From an uncultured Prevotellaceae bacterium (GTDB taxonomy: Bacteria > Bacteroidota > Bacteroidia > Bacteroidales > Muribaculaceae), in contig CAMVAP010000013.1 in the NCBI GenBank assembly GCA_947165485.1, positions 1 through 64,000 of the forward strand: 64,000 bases of DNA. Direction: 5' to 3'. The notes under the pieces are model-generated. The model searched no databases and was not told where the DNA came from. It worked only from the letters and a program-made list of their open reading frames with translations. Shown piece after piece: positions 9,771 through 18,274 of this stretch (within the stretch, counting starts at the first letter, position 1; each line of letters opens with the position of its first letter). The translations under genes were made by a program, and so were the position numbers.

Positions 9771-10322
9771 ATGATGACATTTGATGACATAACTGAAGAT
9801 GGAAGATTATGGGCGGTACGTTATGACGGAGACTCTGACAATGCCTTGTATAATCTCTTTGAGCAGTGGAACGATGTGACATGGTTGCGCTCATTCTTCA
9901 AAGCTAATATTGAAGACTTGTCTTCTTATTTCAAAATCACGGATGTGAATCAGGCTATCAAAGACACCATTGAAGATAGTGAACGATTGCAGTGCATCAT
10001 CATGGATATATCACCAGATGCTGACCTTGATGCGATATTCCGTCCTCTTGAAAATTATAGAAGTGGTGATGCTACACTTGGTAAAGAAAAGGCAAAGCTC
10101 AAGCAGCAAATGAGACACTCATCCTGGCTGCGCATATATGCCATTAAACTCGCAACAGGAGTCTACATCATTACTGGTGGTGCCATCAAATTGACTGCCA
10201 CGATGCAAGAGCGCGAGCACACCCAAGCAGAACTCGTCAAACTTGAGCAGGTACGAAATTTCTTACTGAGCGAAGGCATAATTGACAACGACGGATTTAT
10301 TGATTATCTCAACGCATTATAA
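9771..10322 (+). CDS. Putative toxin-like partner of an HTH protein
   Basis: The product is 183 residues from ATG 9771 (a second ATG is the next codon but one-to-one choice cannot be made). The first half is acidic and helical (NLFEQWNDVTWLRSFFKANI). The second half contains SWLRIYAIKLATGVYIITGG followed by AIKLT and MQEREHT, which resembles the strand core of RelE/ParE or Gp49-like toxins. It is followed 14 nt later by a small HTH gene, the HigBA order. I infer a toxin, but the N-terminal half is not that of a known RelE toxin and the family is not recognised. The start lies only about 10-15 nt from the expected transcription start. Confidence 0.6.
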   Translation: MMTFDDITEDGRLWAVRYDGDSDNALYNLFEQWNDVTWLRSFFKANIEDLSSYFKITDVNQAIKDTIEDSERLQCIIMDISPDADLDAIFRPLENYRSGDATLGKEKAKLKQQMRHSSWLRIYAIKLATGVYIITGGAIKLTATMQEREHTQAELVKLEQVRNFLLSEGIIDNDGFIDYLNAL

Positions 10323-10336
10323 AATAAAAATGAACT

Positions 10337-10645
10337 ATGAGCGAGATTGTGAACAATTTAAGAAAGCATCAGTCCACAACTCCTTCGAAGTGGAGAGAGA
10401 AGGCTGAATGGCGGCAGGAGAACAAGTCATGGCTGCGTCATTCGCAACATATCGCAATGATGATGCTTGACAAGATGGAGGAATTGGGGCTTACTCAGCG
10501 CGAAGTAGCAGAGCGCATGGGATGTAGCCAGCAATATGTCTCACGCATCCTGAAGGGGCACGAGAATCTCTCAATTGAGACTATGTGCAAGATTGAAGAA
10601 GCACTTGATCTGGCCATATTGCCGAAAGTGCTTGAAACGGCCTAG
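10337..10645 (+). CDS. XRE-family HTH antitoxin-like regulator
   Basis: The 102-residue protein has a basic, tryptophan-rich N-terminal segment (SKWREKAEWRQENKSW) and then a Cro/CI-type helix-turn-helix: LTQREVAERMGCSQQYVSRI followed by LKGHENLSIETMCKIEEAL (about residues 52-92). It is the second gene of the pair and probably binds the palindrome in the shared promoter. A terminator follows. The role as antitoxin is inferred from order, size and autoregulatory architecture. Confidence 0.8.
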   Translation: MSEIVNNLRKHQSTTPSKWREKAEWRQENKSWLRHSQHIAMMMLDKMEELGLTQREVAERMGCSQQYVSRILKGHENLSIETMCKIEEALDLAILPKVLETA

Positions 10646-10670
10646 AAATAATCAACACAAACGATCGTAT

Positions 10671-10707
10671 AGCCGAGGGTACAATGCCTTAATTCTCGGC
10701 TTTTTTC
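10671..10707 (+). terminator. Intrinsic terminator of the two-gene module
   Basis: AGCCGAG (10671-10677) pairs with CTCGGCT (10695-10701), followed by a run of T. It ends the transcript 26-60 nt after the HTH gene. Confidence 0.75.
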
Positions 10708-10916
10708 TTGTTATGTGTCACGCTTCAATCATATACGAGTCGTCCGCATCCAGTTAACATCGCTCTTTTCCTATCGCTTATCAATGGCAAATATCACTTG
10801 ATGTCGATCGTTGTTCCTCACCCGCAAGCCCCGCTGCCGCCGGACGGATGAGAGCTGAAGTCCGGCGTCCTGGCACACTCTTGCTCATGGCTACGCTGTC
10901 CTCCGCTCCCGCAAAT

Positions 10917-11079
10917 CACCGCCCATCGTCATCGCCAGAGCACAACATCCAGCCTGGGACAAATTCAAGGCACGATGTTGTCGCACGGATAAGCATCGGT
11001 ATTGACGAGCATAAGCGCAACCGATACTGCGTGTCGGATGCGCTCACGCACGTCAGCATCATCACCGCACAATGCCAAA
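10917..11079. repeat. 163-bp core repeat, right copy (copy C)
   Basis: Direct repeat of 9523-9685. The sequence before it (about 10820-10916) only loosely follows copy B, so copy C is a shorter form. The rest of 10760-11356 holds no gene; 11140-11340 is an AT-rich stretch upstream of the tRNA genes' 3' ends. Confidence 0.85.
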
Positions 11080-11356
11080 ATCGCCCTGCATATAGCGCCT
11101 TGGTGAAAGTGGTTTTCGGACTCGCTCCGCAGGGCAGTTGGGGGATCCCGAGAGAGAAAGAAGGGAAAATTTTTCCCTTTTCAATCCTTTAATGCTTGAT
11201 AATCAAGCATGTAACCCTTTTAATCCTTTACAAATCGTAAGTTTTTGTTAATCCTTTGATTAATAAGATATGAGAATAAGAGTGCAATAAGTGCGCAATT
11301 TTGACTACAAAAAAAGCAGAAGTCATTGATTTTCAACGACTTCCGCTCGAATTAGG

Positions 11357-11440
11357 TGTCCAAGATGAGAGTCGAACTCACACGCCCAATTGGGCACTAC
11401 CCCCTCAAAGTAGCGCGTCTACCAATTCCGCCACCTGGAC
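11357..11440 (-). tRNA. tRNA-Leu (GAG)
   Basis: Read on the minus strand it starts GTCCAGGTGGCGGAATTGGT and has the D-arm of class II tRNAs. The anticodon arm CTACT-TTGAGGG-GGTAG gives anticodon GAG. A long variable arm (GTGCCCAATTGGGC), the T-arm GAGTTCGACTCTC and an acceptor 3' strand ending CTTGGAC follow. No CCA is encoded. Length 84 fits tRNA-Leu. Confidence 0.92.
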
Positions 11441-11449
11441 AAAAAAGAG

Positions 11450-11522
<73 letters not shown>

Positions 11523-11574
11523 AATCAAAGTACTGTTTCCAGTACCGTACCATTGTAAAGTTCAAAGAACGTTG

Positions 11575-11647
<73 letters not shown>

Positions 11648-11756
11648 AGTGGTTTGCAATGTCGTTGAAAGGGTGCTTTCGTGAATTGCGGTGCAAAGAT
11701 ATATCGACTTTTTGAACTGGCAAAATTTTTTGCCATAAAAAATCGTTTTTTTTTAA

Positions 11757-12350
11757 TTATTTTTTCACGCCGAGTAGAGTGAAGAACTCATTTTGACGGT
11801 GAATGTCCTCAAACTCACCACTATACTCAAAAGTGATGGTTGTTGAGTCTTGTTTCTCGACGCCGCGCATCTTCATGCACATGTGCTGTGCCTCGGCATA
11901 GACGATGACGCCGCGGTTGGGGAGAACGCGGGTGAGCAGCTCGCAGATGTCGTGTGTCATGCGTTCCTGCACTTGCAGGCGGCGTGAGAAGGTGTCGACG
12001 ATGCGGGCGAGCTTGCTGAGGCCGACGATGCCGCCGGCGGGGATGTAACCGATGGATACTTTGCCAAAGAAGGGTAGGATGTGGTGCTCGCACAGTGAGT
12101 AGAACTCGATGTCCTTGACGATGACGATCTCGCTGCCCTCGTGCTCAAAGATGGCACTGTGGACGATGGCGTCGGCGTCCTCGGCATAGCCTCGGGTGTT
12201 CTCGATGAGCGCTTTGGCTGCGCGCATGGGGGTCTTGGCTAGCCCCTCGCGTTCGGGGTCTTCACCGATCAGTTGTATGATGGCACGATAGTGTTCGGCT
12301 ATTTTCTCGGCGAGTTTCAGGTCCTCGTCGCTAAATTTCATTTTAATCAT
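11757..12350 (-). CDS. folE: GTP cyclohydrolase I
   Basis: FolE converts GTP to 7,8-dihydroneopterin triphosphate, the first step of folate synthesis. The 197-residue product has the type I signatures: IEFYSLCEHHILPFFGKVSI with the zinc-binding Cys and His, SKLARIVDTFSRRLQVQERM, and near the end EAQHMCMKMRGV with the second zinc Cys. The length is normal. ATG 12350 (MIKMKF) overlaps the stop of the SPOR gene by eight bases; ATG 12341 is an alternative. It is the last gene of a leftward pair with the SPOR protein; tpiA lies just upstream. Confidence 0.96.
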   Translation of the reverse strand: MIKMKFSDEDLKLAEKIAEHYRAIIQLIGEDPEREGLAKTPMRAAKALIENTRGYAEDADAIVHSAIFEHEGSEIVIVKDIEFYSLCEHHILPFFGKVSIGYIPAGGIVGLSKLARIVDTFSRRLQVQERMTHDICELLTRVLPNRGVIVYAEAQHMCMKMRGVEKQDSTTITFEYSGEFEDIHRQNEFFTLLGVKK

Positions 12351-13005
12351 TACTCCAGATGTTAATGCGGTCACGCACGATGACCATTTCACGGGCAAAT
12401 TTGGGATACACGCTCTTGATGCGATGCAGTGCTGCTTGGGCTTCGCGCTGGGTCTTGAAGTCCCCTATGCGCAGTCGCCATGCGGGAGCCTTGTAGGAGA
12501 TATAGGAGCGGTACTGCGGGAACTTCATGGCGATATCGCGGGCGCGCCTTTGGGCACTGGCCTTGGCGGTCTTGGGGTTGTTGTCGGTATAGGCCTGGAT
12601 GCGGTAACCCACGCCGCGGTCTTCGATGATCTGCTGCGATGTGTGGGTGCGCTTGGGCTTCTTGGGTGTTATTTCTTCTTTCTTTTTCTTGTCTTCTTCT
12701 TTCTTTTCCTCTTCCTTCTTGGCGTTGGTGTTGTCGTCGTCAAGCTCGTTGAGTTTTTCTTCCTCGCCCTTAGGGTCGGTTTTCTTCTTGTCTTTGTCCT
12801 TGAGCTTCTTGTCCCTGGAAGAGGTGGATTGCTGCTTGCCCAGGTCGGCATTGTTGCGCTTGACCAGTTCCTTGGGGGCATCAACGGTGACCTGGCCTTT
12901 ACTGTTCAGTCGGTCGGTGATTTGGGGCCGCTGGGCGCTAGCTGCCATTGCGATGACGAGCATCATGCAGAGGCTCAGGGTGCGGATGTGTAAACGTTTC
13001 AGCAT
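12343..13005 (-). CDS. Secreted SPOR-domain protein
   Basis: The 220-residue product has a signal peptide (residues 1-24, ending AMAASA-Q). A highly charged Lys/Glu/Asp low-complexity middle (about 45-120) is probably disordered. The C-terminal SPOR domain (about 130-215) contains VGYRIQAYTDNNPKTAKASA and WRLRIGDFKTQREAQAALHR. SPOR domains bind denuded peptidoglycan glycans, often at division sites. It is coupled to folE by an eight-base overlap and lies downstream of tpiA, an arrangement I remember as conserved in Bacteroides. Confidence 0.9.
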   Translation of the reverse strand: MLKRLHIRTLSLCMMLVIAMAASAQRPQITDRLNSKGQVTVDAPKELVKRNNADLGKQQSTSSRDKKLKDKDKKKTDPKGEEEKLNELDDDNTNAKKEEEKKEEDKKKKEEITPKKPKRTHTSQQIIEDRGVGYRIQAYTDNNPKTAKASAQRRARDIAMKFPQYRSYISYKAPAWRLRIGDFKTQREAQAALHRIKSVYPKFAREMVIVRDRINIWSND

Positions 13006-13047
13006 TATATAATATATATAATAGATGTGTTATTATCAATTTTGCCG

Positions 13048-13055
13048 CAAAGATA
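13048..13055 (-). promoter_or_regulatory. -7 element ahead of the SPOR-folE pair
   Basis: TATCTTTG on the minus strand, 43-50 nt upstream of the SPOR ATG, with the usual following GCGG. It suggests the pair is transcribed separately from tpiA. Confidence 0.5.
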
Positions 13056-13138
13056 GTGCAATTTTCCGTATCAGATAGTATTTTTTAAGAATTAATGTTG
13101 GGATGCGTTGACAAAAGTCTATAAAATGGCGGCTCGTT

Positions 13139-13174
13139 AAAAAATGGTCGGCGAATTCAACTGATTCGCCGACC
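13139..13174 (-). terminator. Intrinsic terminator after tpiA
   Basis: On the minus strand GGTCGGCGAAT pairs with ATTCGCCGACC around a loop of seven nt and is followed by ATTTTTT. It ends the tpiA transcript. Confidence 0.8.
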
Positions 13175-13202
13175 TCTTGTCTTGCTTTGAGATTGATGGG
13201 GG

Positions 13203-13961
13203 TTAGAAAGCGGTGACGATGCCCATGAAGTCACCTGCCTTTAACGATGCTCCACCGATGAGTCCGCCGTCGATGTCGGGCTTGGCGAACAGTTCGGGTG
13301 CGTTGCTGGGCTTGCAGCTGCCGCCGTACAGGATGGTGGTGTCGTCGGCCACCTGTGCGCCATACTTGTCGGCCAGCAGGCCGCGGATCAGTGCGTGGAT
13401 TTCTTGTGCCTGGTCGCTTGTGGCGGTCTTGCCTGTTCCGATGGCCCAGATGGGCTCATAAGCGATGACGATGTTGGCCATCTGCTCGGCGGTCAGGTGG
13501 AATAGTGAGTCGCGGATCTCGCCGCCGATGACTTCCTTGAACGAGCCGTTCTCGCGCTCCTCCAGGCTCTCACCGCAGCAGAAGATCACCTTCAGGCCAT
13601 TGGCCAATGCCAGGTCAACCTTCTCCTTGAGCATCTCGGGGGTCTCGTTATAGTAGCCGCGGCGCTCGCTGTGGCCCAGGATGACGTAGTTGGCGCCCGT
13701 CGAGGCTACCATTGCCGCCGATACCTCGCCAGTGTAGGCACCGCTGGTGTGGTCGGCGCAGTTCTGTGCGGCCAGCCCCACCTTGTTGATGTCGATGACC
13801 TCGCGCACGGCGGTCAGATGGGTAAACGGCACGCCCACGATGACGTCACATTTCAGTCCCTCGGCAGCCGAAACGGCCTGGCACACTTCCTTGGCGAGCT
13901 GTACGCCCTCGGGCACGGTGGTATTCATTTTCCAGTTGCCCGCAACAATGTTCTTTCTCAT
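13203..13961 (-). CDS. tpiA: Triosephosphate isomerase
   Basis: TpiA interconverts dihydroxyacetone phosphate and glyceraldehyde 3-phosphate in glycolysis. The 252-residue product shows the N-terminal substrate lysine motif AGNWKMN, the catalytic histidine in ILGHSERR, and the catalytic glutamate in [16 protein letters not shown]. The C-terminal phosphate-binding GGLIGGASL is present. Length is normal. It has its own promoter and a strong terminator downstream. Confidence 0.98.
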   Translation of the reverse strand: MRKNIVAGNWKMNTTVPEGVQLAKEVCQAVSAAEGLKCDVIVGVPFTHLTAVREVIDINKVGLAAQNCADHTSGAYTGEVSAAMVASTGANYVILGHSERRGYYNETPEMLKEKVDLALANGLKVIFCCGESLEERENGSFKEVIGGEIRDSLFHLTAEQMANIVIAYEPIWAIGTGKTATSDQAQEIHALIRGLLADKYGAQVADDTTILYGGSCKPSNAPELFAKPDIDGGLIGGASLKAGDFMGIVTAF

Positions 13962-14019
13962 TTCTTTCTTTTCTATTGATATAAGTTACACGATAATTGA
14001 GTTGAATGTTTCAATAGCG

Positions 14020-14027
14020 CAAAGTTA
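14020..14027 (-). promoter_or_regulatory. -7 promoter element of tpiA
   Basis: TAACTTTG on the minus strand followed by GCGC, about 60 nt upstream of the tpiA ATG. A TTG lies at 14050-14052, 22 nt further upstream. Confidence 0.55.
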
Positions 14028-14115
14028 CAACGTTTTCCCGAAACGCCCGCAAGAATGATGAGAAAATGCGGGAATACAGGAGGGGCGGTTGGGTCTAGTG
14101 ACGCGCCTGTTGCGT

Positions 14116-15132
14116 TTATAATTTCAGCAAGACTTTGCCTGGAGTCCGAGAAATCCATTCTGAGATATATGCGCACAATATCGTTACTCCTAGTGCTATG
14201 AGAAGAACAACATAGATAGGGAATGTGCGCTGATCGAAGGCCGCTATCATCTGGTCTCGGATGATCAGGACAAAAACTAAATGAAAAATATAAATGCCGC
14301 CAGAGTTGATGCCTACGGTCTTGATGAGTTGTGATGGCCAGAAATTGTCTTTCACATCCTTCAGCAGGCCGAAGAGGCCAATGCTCATGAACATGGCACC
14401 AAAGGTGGGGAACGAACCGTTGACACCATCGTACACGGCGCCATCGTGGTTGGTCATCGCAATTGTGGTGAAAATGTTTAGGGCAAGACCCAGCAAGAAT
14501 ATAAGGATGCACACGGGGGTGCTCAAATTGCGATTCTTGAGATATGCTCCAATCCTGGAATACACGATTCCATAGAGTGTGAACAAGCCGGTGTGTCCCC
14601 AGCGTGGTAATGTGTGGTCGGGATCAACAAAGAGAATGATGTCCCAGATGAAATTGTTTAAGAACGTCACCGAGAAAATGGCAATAACCAGCAGGTACCC
14701 GCACCACTTGGGCAATATCTGTATCAAGTAATTGAGGATATACACATAGGCTAATGATATCAGGAACCAATAGTAGTTGATGAAGCCAAACACGGATTGC
14801 GGTTGCCCGTTTCCTATTAAGTACCCGATGACGCCACATCTCAGCACTAGAGTCCAGAAAATGGCAATCAGGAATATCCTTGAGACCTTAACGACGACTT
14901 TGTTGAGCGTGATTTTGTTGTTGATGGTCAAGGCGCCATTCACCATGAAGAACAATGGCACGCCAGCAGCGCAAATCAGTTGAATGATTTTATTGAAATT
15001 AGGGACGTATAATTGTCCTGGTTCAAAAGAAAAATCAAGCATTAAGAAATGGTAGAATACCACCATAAACATTGCCAGGGCTTTCAATAAATCGTATCCA
15101 TAAACTCTTTTCTTGGTGCCAGTAGAATTCAT
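14116..15132 (-). CDS. Membrane acyltransferase (acyltransferase 3 family)
   Basis: The 338-residue integral membrane protein has about ten hydrophobic helices. Near the N-terminus is the family hallmark YDLLKALAMFMVVFYHF, where the final His is the conserved catalytic or acyl-handling residue. This family (OafA/WecH type) O-acetylates surface sugars or peptides. It stands alone, transcribed leftward, between tpiA and the thioesterase gene, so its substrate cannot be inferred from context. GC content is below that of its neighbours. Confidence 0.85.
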   Translation of the reverse strand: MNSTGTKKRVYGYDLLKALAMFMVVFYHFLMLDFSFEPGQLYVPNFNKIIQLICAAGVPLFFMVNGALTINNKITLNKVVVKVSRIFLIAIFWTLVLRCGVIGYLIGNGQPQSVFGFINYYWFLISLAYVYILNYLIQILPKWCGYLLVIAIFSVTFLNNFIWDIILFVDPDHTLPRWGHTGLFTLYGIVYSRIGAYLKNRNLSTPVCILIFLLGLALNIFTTIAMTNHDGAVYDGVNGSFPTFGAMFMSIGLFGLLKDVKDNFWPSQLIKTVGINSGGIYIFHLVFVLIIRDQMIAAFDQRTFPIYVVLLIALGVTILCAYISEWISRTPGKVLLKL

Positions 15133-15260
15133 TTTTTTTGTTTATTATAGTCAACAACTTGTGGTTAATGATTCAAAGCCACAAAGGTATAACAATTTGA
15201 TGAATCCTTCAAGGGGCAAGGGGCGCTATTGTGGAATAGAGACGATTTCTTGTTTGTCTG

Positions 15261-15968
15261 TCAGGGGTGGAGTAGCTCGATGATGGCGCTGGGGGTATCG
15301 TTGATGGCCAGTGATACAATGTAGCCGCCGTCGATGGGGTAGAGGGTGGGAGTGAGGCAGTCGCCCAGCCGGGCGGCGATGCGGTACTCCACCCGCATGT
15401 CCTTGACCTCAAAGCCCTCGGGCAGCAGTTCCATGGCGATGCGCACATAGTTGGCATTGTTCATGTGGTGGTTGTAGTCGATGTCGGCACGCATGACCTG
15501 GACGGGCTCCAGTTGTGTGCCCGCGGCCTTGGGCAGGATGATGCGGCGCCCGCGGTAGTTCATTTCCTGTTTGGGCTCCAGAGTGAGCGAGGAGATGGCC
15601 GCCTCGGTGAGCCTGGCCAGTTTTCCTGTTGCCAGGTCGATAAACGCCCCCATGCTCCACGTGCGGTAGCAGGGTTGGCCCTGTGCATCGCGGATGAAGG
15701 TGTTGCGGAAGCCGTACATCGGCATCACCTCATAGATCGACGTGGTCACCGTCAACTCTTCCTTGAAACGGGGCACACGCACAACCTCTACCTGGCGCGT
15801 GGCCAGCAGCTGGGTCATGTTGTTGTCGGTGAAGAACTGGCGGGCCGTCGGCTCGCTGTCAATCCACATCTCGGAGCAGTCCTGCATCATCTGCAGGGCC
15901 GAATAGAGCTTGAGTCGCCCCTCGCTGTCACAGGTGCTGGTGGTGACTTTGTAATTGAGTGTGTGCAT
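15261..15968 (-). CDS. Acyl-ACP thioesterase (FatA/FatB-like)
   Basis: The enzyme releases free fatty acids from acyl-ACP at the end of fatty acid synthesis. The 235-residue product contains two hot-dog folds. The first has LKLYSALQMMQDCSEMW and later ATRQVEVVRVPRF; the second has ADIDYNHHMNNANYVRI, the Asn/His catalytic signature, with MRVEYRIAARLGD after it. Length is typical for bacterial members. It is a single gene with its own promoter, divergent from the etf operon. Confidence 0.9.
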   Translation of the reverse strand: MHTLNYKVTTSTCDSEGRLKLYSALQMMQDCSEMWIDSEPTARQFFTDNNMTQLLATRQVEVVRVPRFKEELTVTTSIYEVMPMYGFRNTFIRDAQGQPCYRTWSMGAFIDLATGKLARLTEAAISSLTLEPKQEMNYRGRRIILPKAAGTQLEPVQVMRADIDYNHHMNNANYVRIAMELLPEGFEVKDMRVEYRIAARLGDCLTPTLYPIDGGYIVSLAINDTPSAIIELLHP

Positions 15969-16017
15969 CGGTGTCTTTATAGCTTGATATTGATGGTAGC
16001 ATATAGTAAAACTACCG

Positions 16018-16025
16018 CAAAGTTA
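16018..16025 (-). promoter_or_regulatory. -7 promoter element of the thioesterase gene
   Basis: TAACTTTG on the minus strand followed by GCGGT, 50-57 nt upstream of the ATG. Confidence 0.5.
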
Positions 16026-16077
16026 CAAAACATTTCTCCAATCACCGTTGAAAAACCACATTATTAATATACTTTAA

Positions 16078-16119
16078 GGGGGTGGGGTGGGGTTTATTGC
16101 GGGATTTTTTGTACCTTTG
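16078..16119 (+). promoter_or_regulatory. etf promoter with adjacent G-run cluster
   Basis: TACCTTTG at 16112-16119 is a Bacteroidetes -7 element about 85 nt upstream of etfB. Directly before it, G5-T-G4-T-G4 (16078-16092) and G3 (16101-16103) form a G-quadruplex-like series. The -33 region falls inside or next to these runs. Confidence 0.5.
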
Positions 16120-16202
16120 CGGCGTTTTTGTGTAATTGTGGCACAAGTGACTGTAAATAAAAGACATATCGACATAACAACCATAAATTTAAAGAAGAAA
16201 CT

Positions 16203-17075
16203 ATGGGTTTAAGAATCATTGTTCTGGCCAAGCAAGTGCCAGACACCCGCAATGTGGGTAAAGATGCGATGAAGGAAGACGGCACTATTAACCGTGCAGC
16301 TCTTCCCGCAATTTTCAACCCCGAAGATCTGAACGCCCTGGAGCAGGCTTTGCAGCTCAAGGACGCTCATCCTGGCTCAACCATCACGCTGCTGACCATG
16401 GGCTTGCCTCGCAGCGCCGAGATGGTGCGCGAGAGCCTGTATCGTGGAGGTGACGACGGTGTGGTATTGACCGACCGCCCCCTGGGAGGAGCCGATACCC
16501 TGGCCACCAGCTATTCGTTGGCCCAAGCCATCAGGCACATGGGCGAGTTTGATATCATCGTGGGTGGTCGTCAGGCTATCGACGGCGACACGGCCCAGGT
16601 GGGTCCGCAGATTGCCGAGAAGTTGGGCTTGCCCCAGGTGACCTACGCCGAGAACATCCAGGTCGCTGACGGTAAAGCCACTATCAAGCGCCGCATTGAG
16701 CGCGGTTTTGAAACCGTGGAGTGCCCGCTGCCCCTGGTGGTTACCGTCAACGGTAGCGCGGATGCTTGCCGTCCCCGCAATGCCCGCTTGGTGCAGAAGT
16801 ACAAATATGCCGTGACGCCCAGCGAGAAGGCTGCCCTGACGCCCGACCGTCAAGCGCTGGTTGATGCTCGTCCCTACCTTGCCATCAAGGAGTGGGGAGT
16901 CAAGGAAATCGAGGCTGATCCCGAGCAGATCGGTATGGCCGGTTCTCCCACCAAGGTGAAGACCATCGTCAATGTTGCCTTCCAGGCCAAGGAGGCTCGC
17001 CGCATCGATGCCGCAGCCGATGTTGAGCTCGAAGGTCTTGTGAAAGAATTGATTGCTGACCACATCATTGGATAA
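16203..17075 (+). CDS. etfB: Electron transfer flavoprotein, beta subunit
   Basis: EtfB pairs with EtfA to carry electrons from acyl-CoA dehydrogenases to the respiratory chain or a bifurcating partner. The 290-residue product starts IIVLAKQVPDTRNV and has the AMP/FAD-binding segment VGGRQAIDGDTAQVGPQIAE, characteristic of the beta subunit, plus PRNARLV and the C-terminal recognition loop region. It is slightly longer than many EtfB proteins. etfA follows 59 nt later and an acyl-CoA dehydrogenase after that, so the three act together. Confidence 0.96.
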   Translation: MGLRIIVLAKQVPDTRNVGKDAMKEDGTINRAALPAIFNPEDLNALEQALQLKDAHPGSTITLLTMGLPRSAEMVRESLYRGGDDGVVLTDRPLGGADTLATSYSLAQAIRHMGEFDIIVGGRQAIDGDTAQVGPQIAEKLGLPQVTYAENIQVADGKATIKRRIERGFETVECPLPLVVTVNGSADACRPRNARLVQKYKYAVTPSEKAALTPDRQALVDARPYLAIKEWGVKEIEADPEQIGMAGSPTKVKTIVNVAFQAKEARRIDAAADVELEGLVKELIADHIIG

Positions 17076-17134
17076 AACAGAACGACTTTAAGGACTTTAA
17101 GGACCTTAATGATAAAGAGAAAAAACTAAAGATA

Positions 17135-18163
17135 ATGGAAGACAAGAATAATCTGATAGTCTATTGCGAGTATGACGAGGGCCGCATTGCCGACGTCAGT
17201 CTCGAACTCTTGACCAAGGGCCGCACCTTAGCTACCCGCCTGGGTTGCCGTCTGGAGGCACTGGTGCTGGGCGACAAGCTTGACGGCATCGAGAAGGAGT
17301 TGTTCCCCTATGGCGTTGATGTGGTCTATAAGGTACAGGATGACCGCCTGTTCCCCTACACGTCGCTGCCTCACTCGAGTGTAGTAACCACGTTGTTCAA
17401 GGAAATTGAGCCTCAAGTGTGCCTCATGGGCGCTACCACCATTGGCCGTGATTTGGGACCTCGTGTGTCGTCGTGCCTGCACAGCGGTTTGACCGCCGAT
17501 TGCACGTCGCTCGAGATCGGTGATCACACCGATGCTGTTAAGGGTAAAGAGTATAAGGACCTGTTGTACCAGATCCGTCCCGCATTTGGTGGCAATATTG
17601 TCGCCACTATTGTCAATCCCGAGTGCCGTCCCCAGATGGCTACCGTGCGCGAGGGTGTGATGAAAAAAGAAATTTTTGACGTCAATTACAAGGGTGAAGT
17701 CATCAATCTGGATCCTGAGAAGTATATAGACCCTGCCAGCCTGGTGGTGAAGATCATTGACCGCGAGATCGAGCAGAGCAAAGTCAACATCAAGGGAGCC
17801 CATATCATTGTGGCTGGTGGCTACGGCATGGGTAGCAAGGAGAACTTCGACATGCTTTTCGAGTTGGCTGACGTACTCGGTGGCGAGGTCGGCGCATCAC
17901 GCGCTGCCGTCGATGCCGGTTTCACTGACCATGAGCGCCAGATTGGCCAGACTGGTGTGACCGTTCGTCCTAAGTTGTACATCGCCTGTGGTATCTCGGG
18001 CCAGATCCAGCACATCGCTGGCATGAACGAGAGCAGTATCATCATCAGCATCAACACTGACCCCGATGCTCCCATCAATGCGATTGCCGACTATGTGATT
18101 ACTGGCAGTGTAGAGGATGTGATTCCCAGGCTCATTAAGCACTACAAGAAGAATTCAAAGTAA
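17135..18163 (+). CDS. etfA: Electron transfer flavoprotein, alpha subunit
   Basis: EtfA holds the FAD of the ETF heterodimer. In the 342-residue product, the N-terminal domain is weakly conserved, and the C-terminal FAD domain is clear: VAGGYGMGSKENFDMLFELA, GASRAAVDAGF, QIGQTGVTVRPKLYIACGIS and GQIQHIAGM followed by INTDPDAPI. These are the classic ETF alpha signatures. The intergenic stretch before it (17078-17115) contains short tandem ACTTTAAGG-type repeats. Confidence 0.97.
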   Translation: MEDKNNLIVYCEYDEGRIADVSLELLTKGRTLATRLGCRLEALVLGDKLDGIEKELFPYGVDVVYKVQDDRLFPYTSLPHSSVVTTLFKEIEPQVCLMGATTIGRDLGPRVSSCLHSGLTADCTSLEIGDHTDAVKGKEYKDLLYQIRPAFGGNIVATIVNPECRPQMATVREGVMKKEIFDVNYKGEVINLDPEKYIDPASLVVKIIDREIEQSKVNIKGAHIIVAGGYGMGSKENFDMLFELADVLGGEVGASRAAVDAGFTDHERQIGQTGVTVRPKLYIACGISGQIQHIAGMNESSIIISINTDPDAPINAIADYVITGSVEDVIPRLIKHYKKNSK

Positions 18164-18222
18164 GAGGTTTTAGGTAATAGGTTTTAGGTAATAGGCTATA
18201 GGCTTTTAGACTTTTAGGCTGG
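18164..18222. repeat. Short tandem tract between etfA and acyl-CoA dehydrogenase
   Basis: GGTTTTAGGTAATA occurs twice in tandem, followed by diverged copies (GGCTATAGGCTTTTAGAC). One of several such tracts at gene boundaries in this window. Confidence 0.6.
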
Positions 18223-18274
18223 AATTGAATGCTGAATCCTGATTCCTTACTTCATACTCAAAAAAAGCAAAACA

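Noticed and set aside
10848-11192. 114-codon frame across the right copy of the 163-bp repeat
   Set aside because: The peptide resemblance to the frame at 9382-9693 follows simply from the DNA repeat; no start signal or domain supports expression.
16377-17063. Long minus-strand open frame opposite etfB
   Set aside because: It lies wholly inside a well-supported gene and has a Leu/Gly/His-rich composition typical of the complement of GC-rich coding sequence; no start context or domain.
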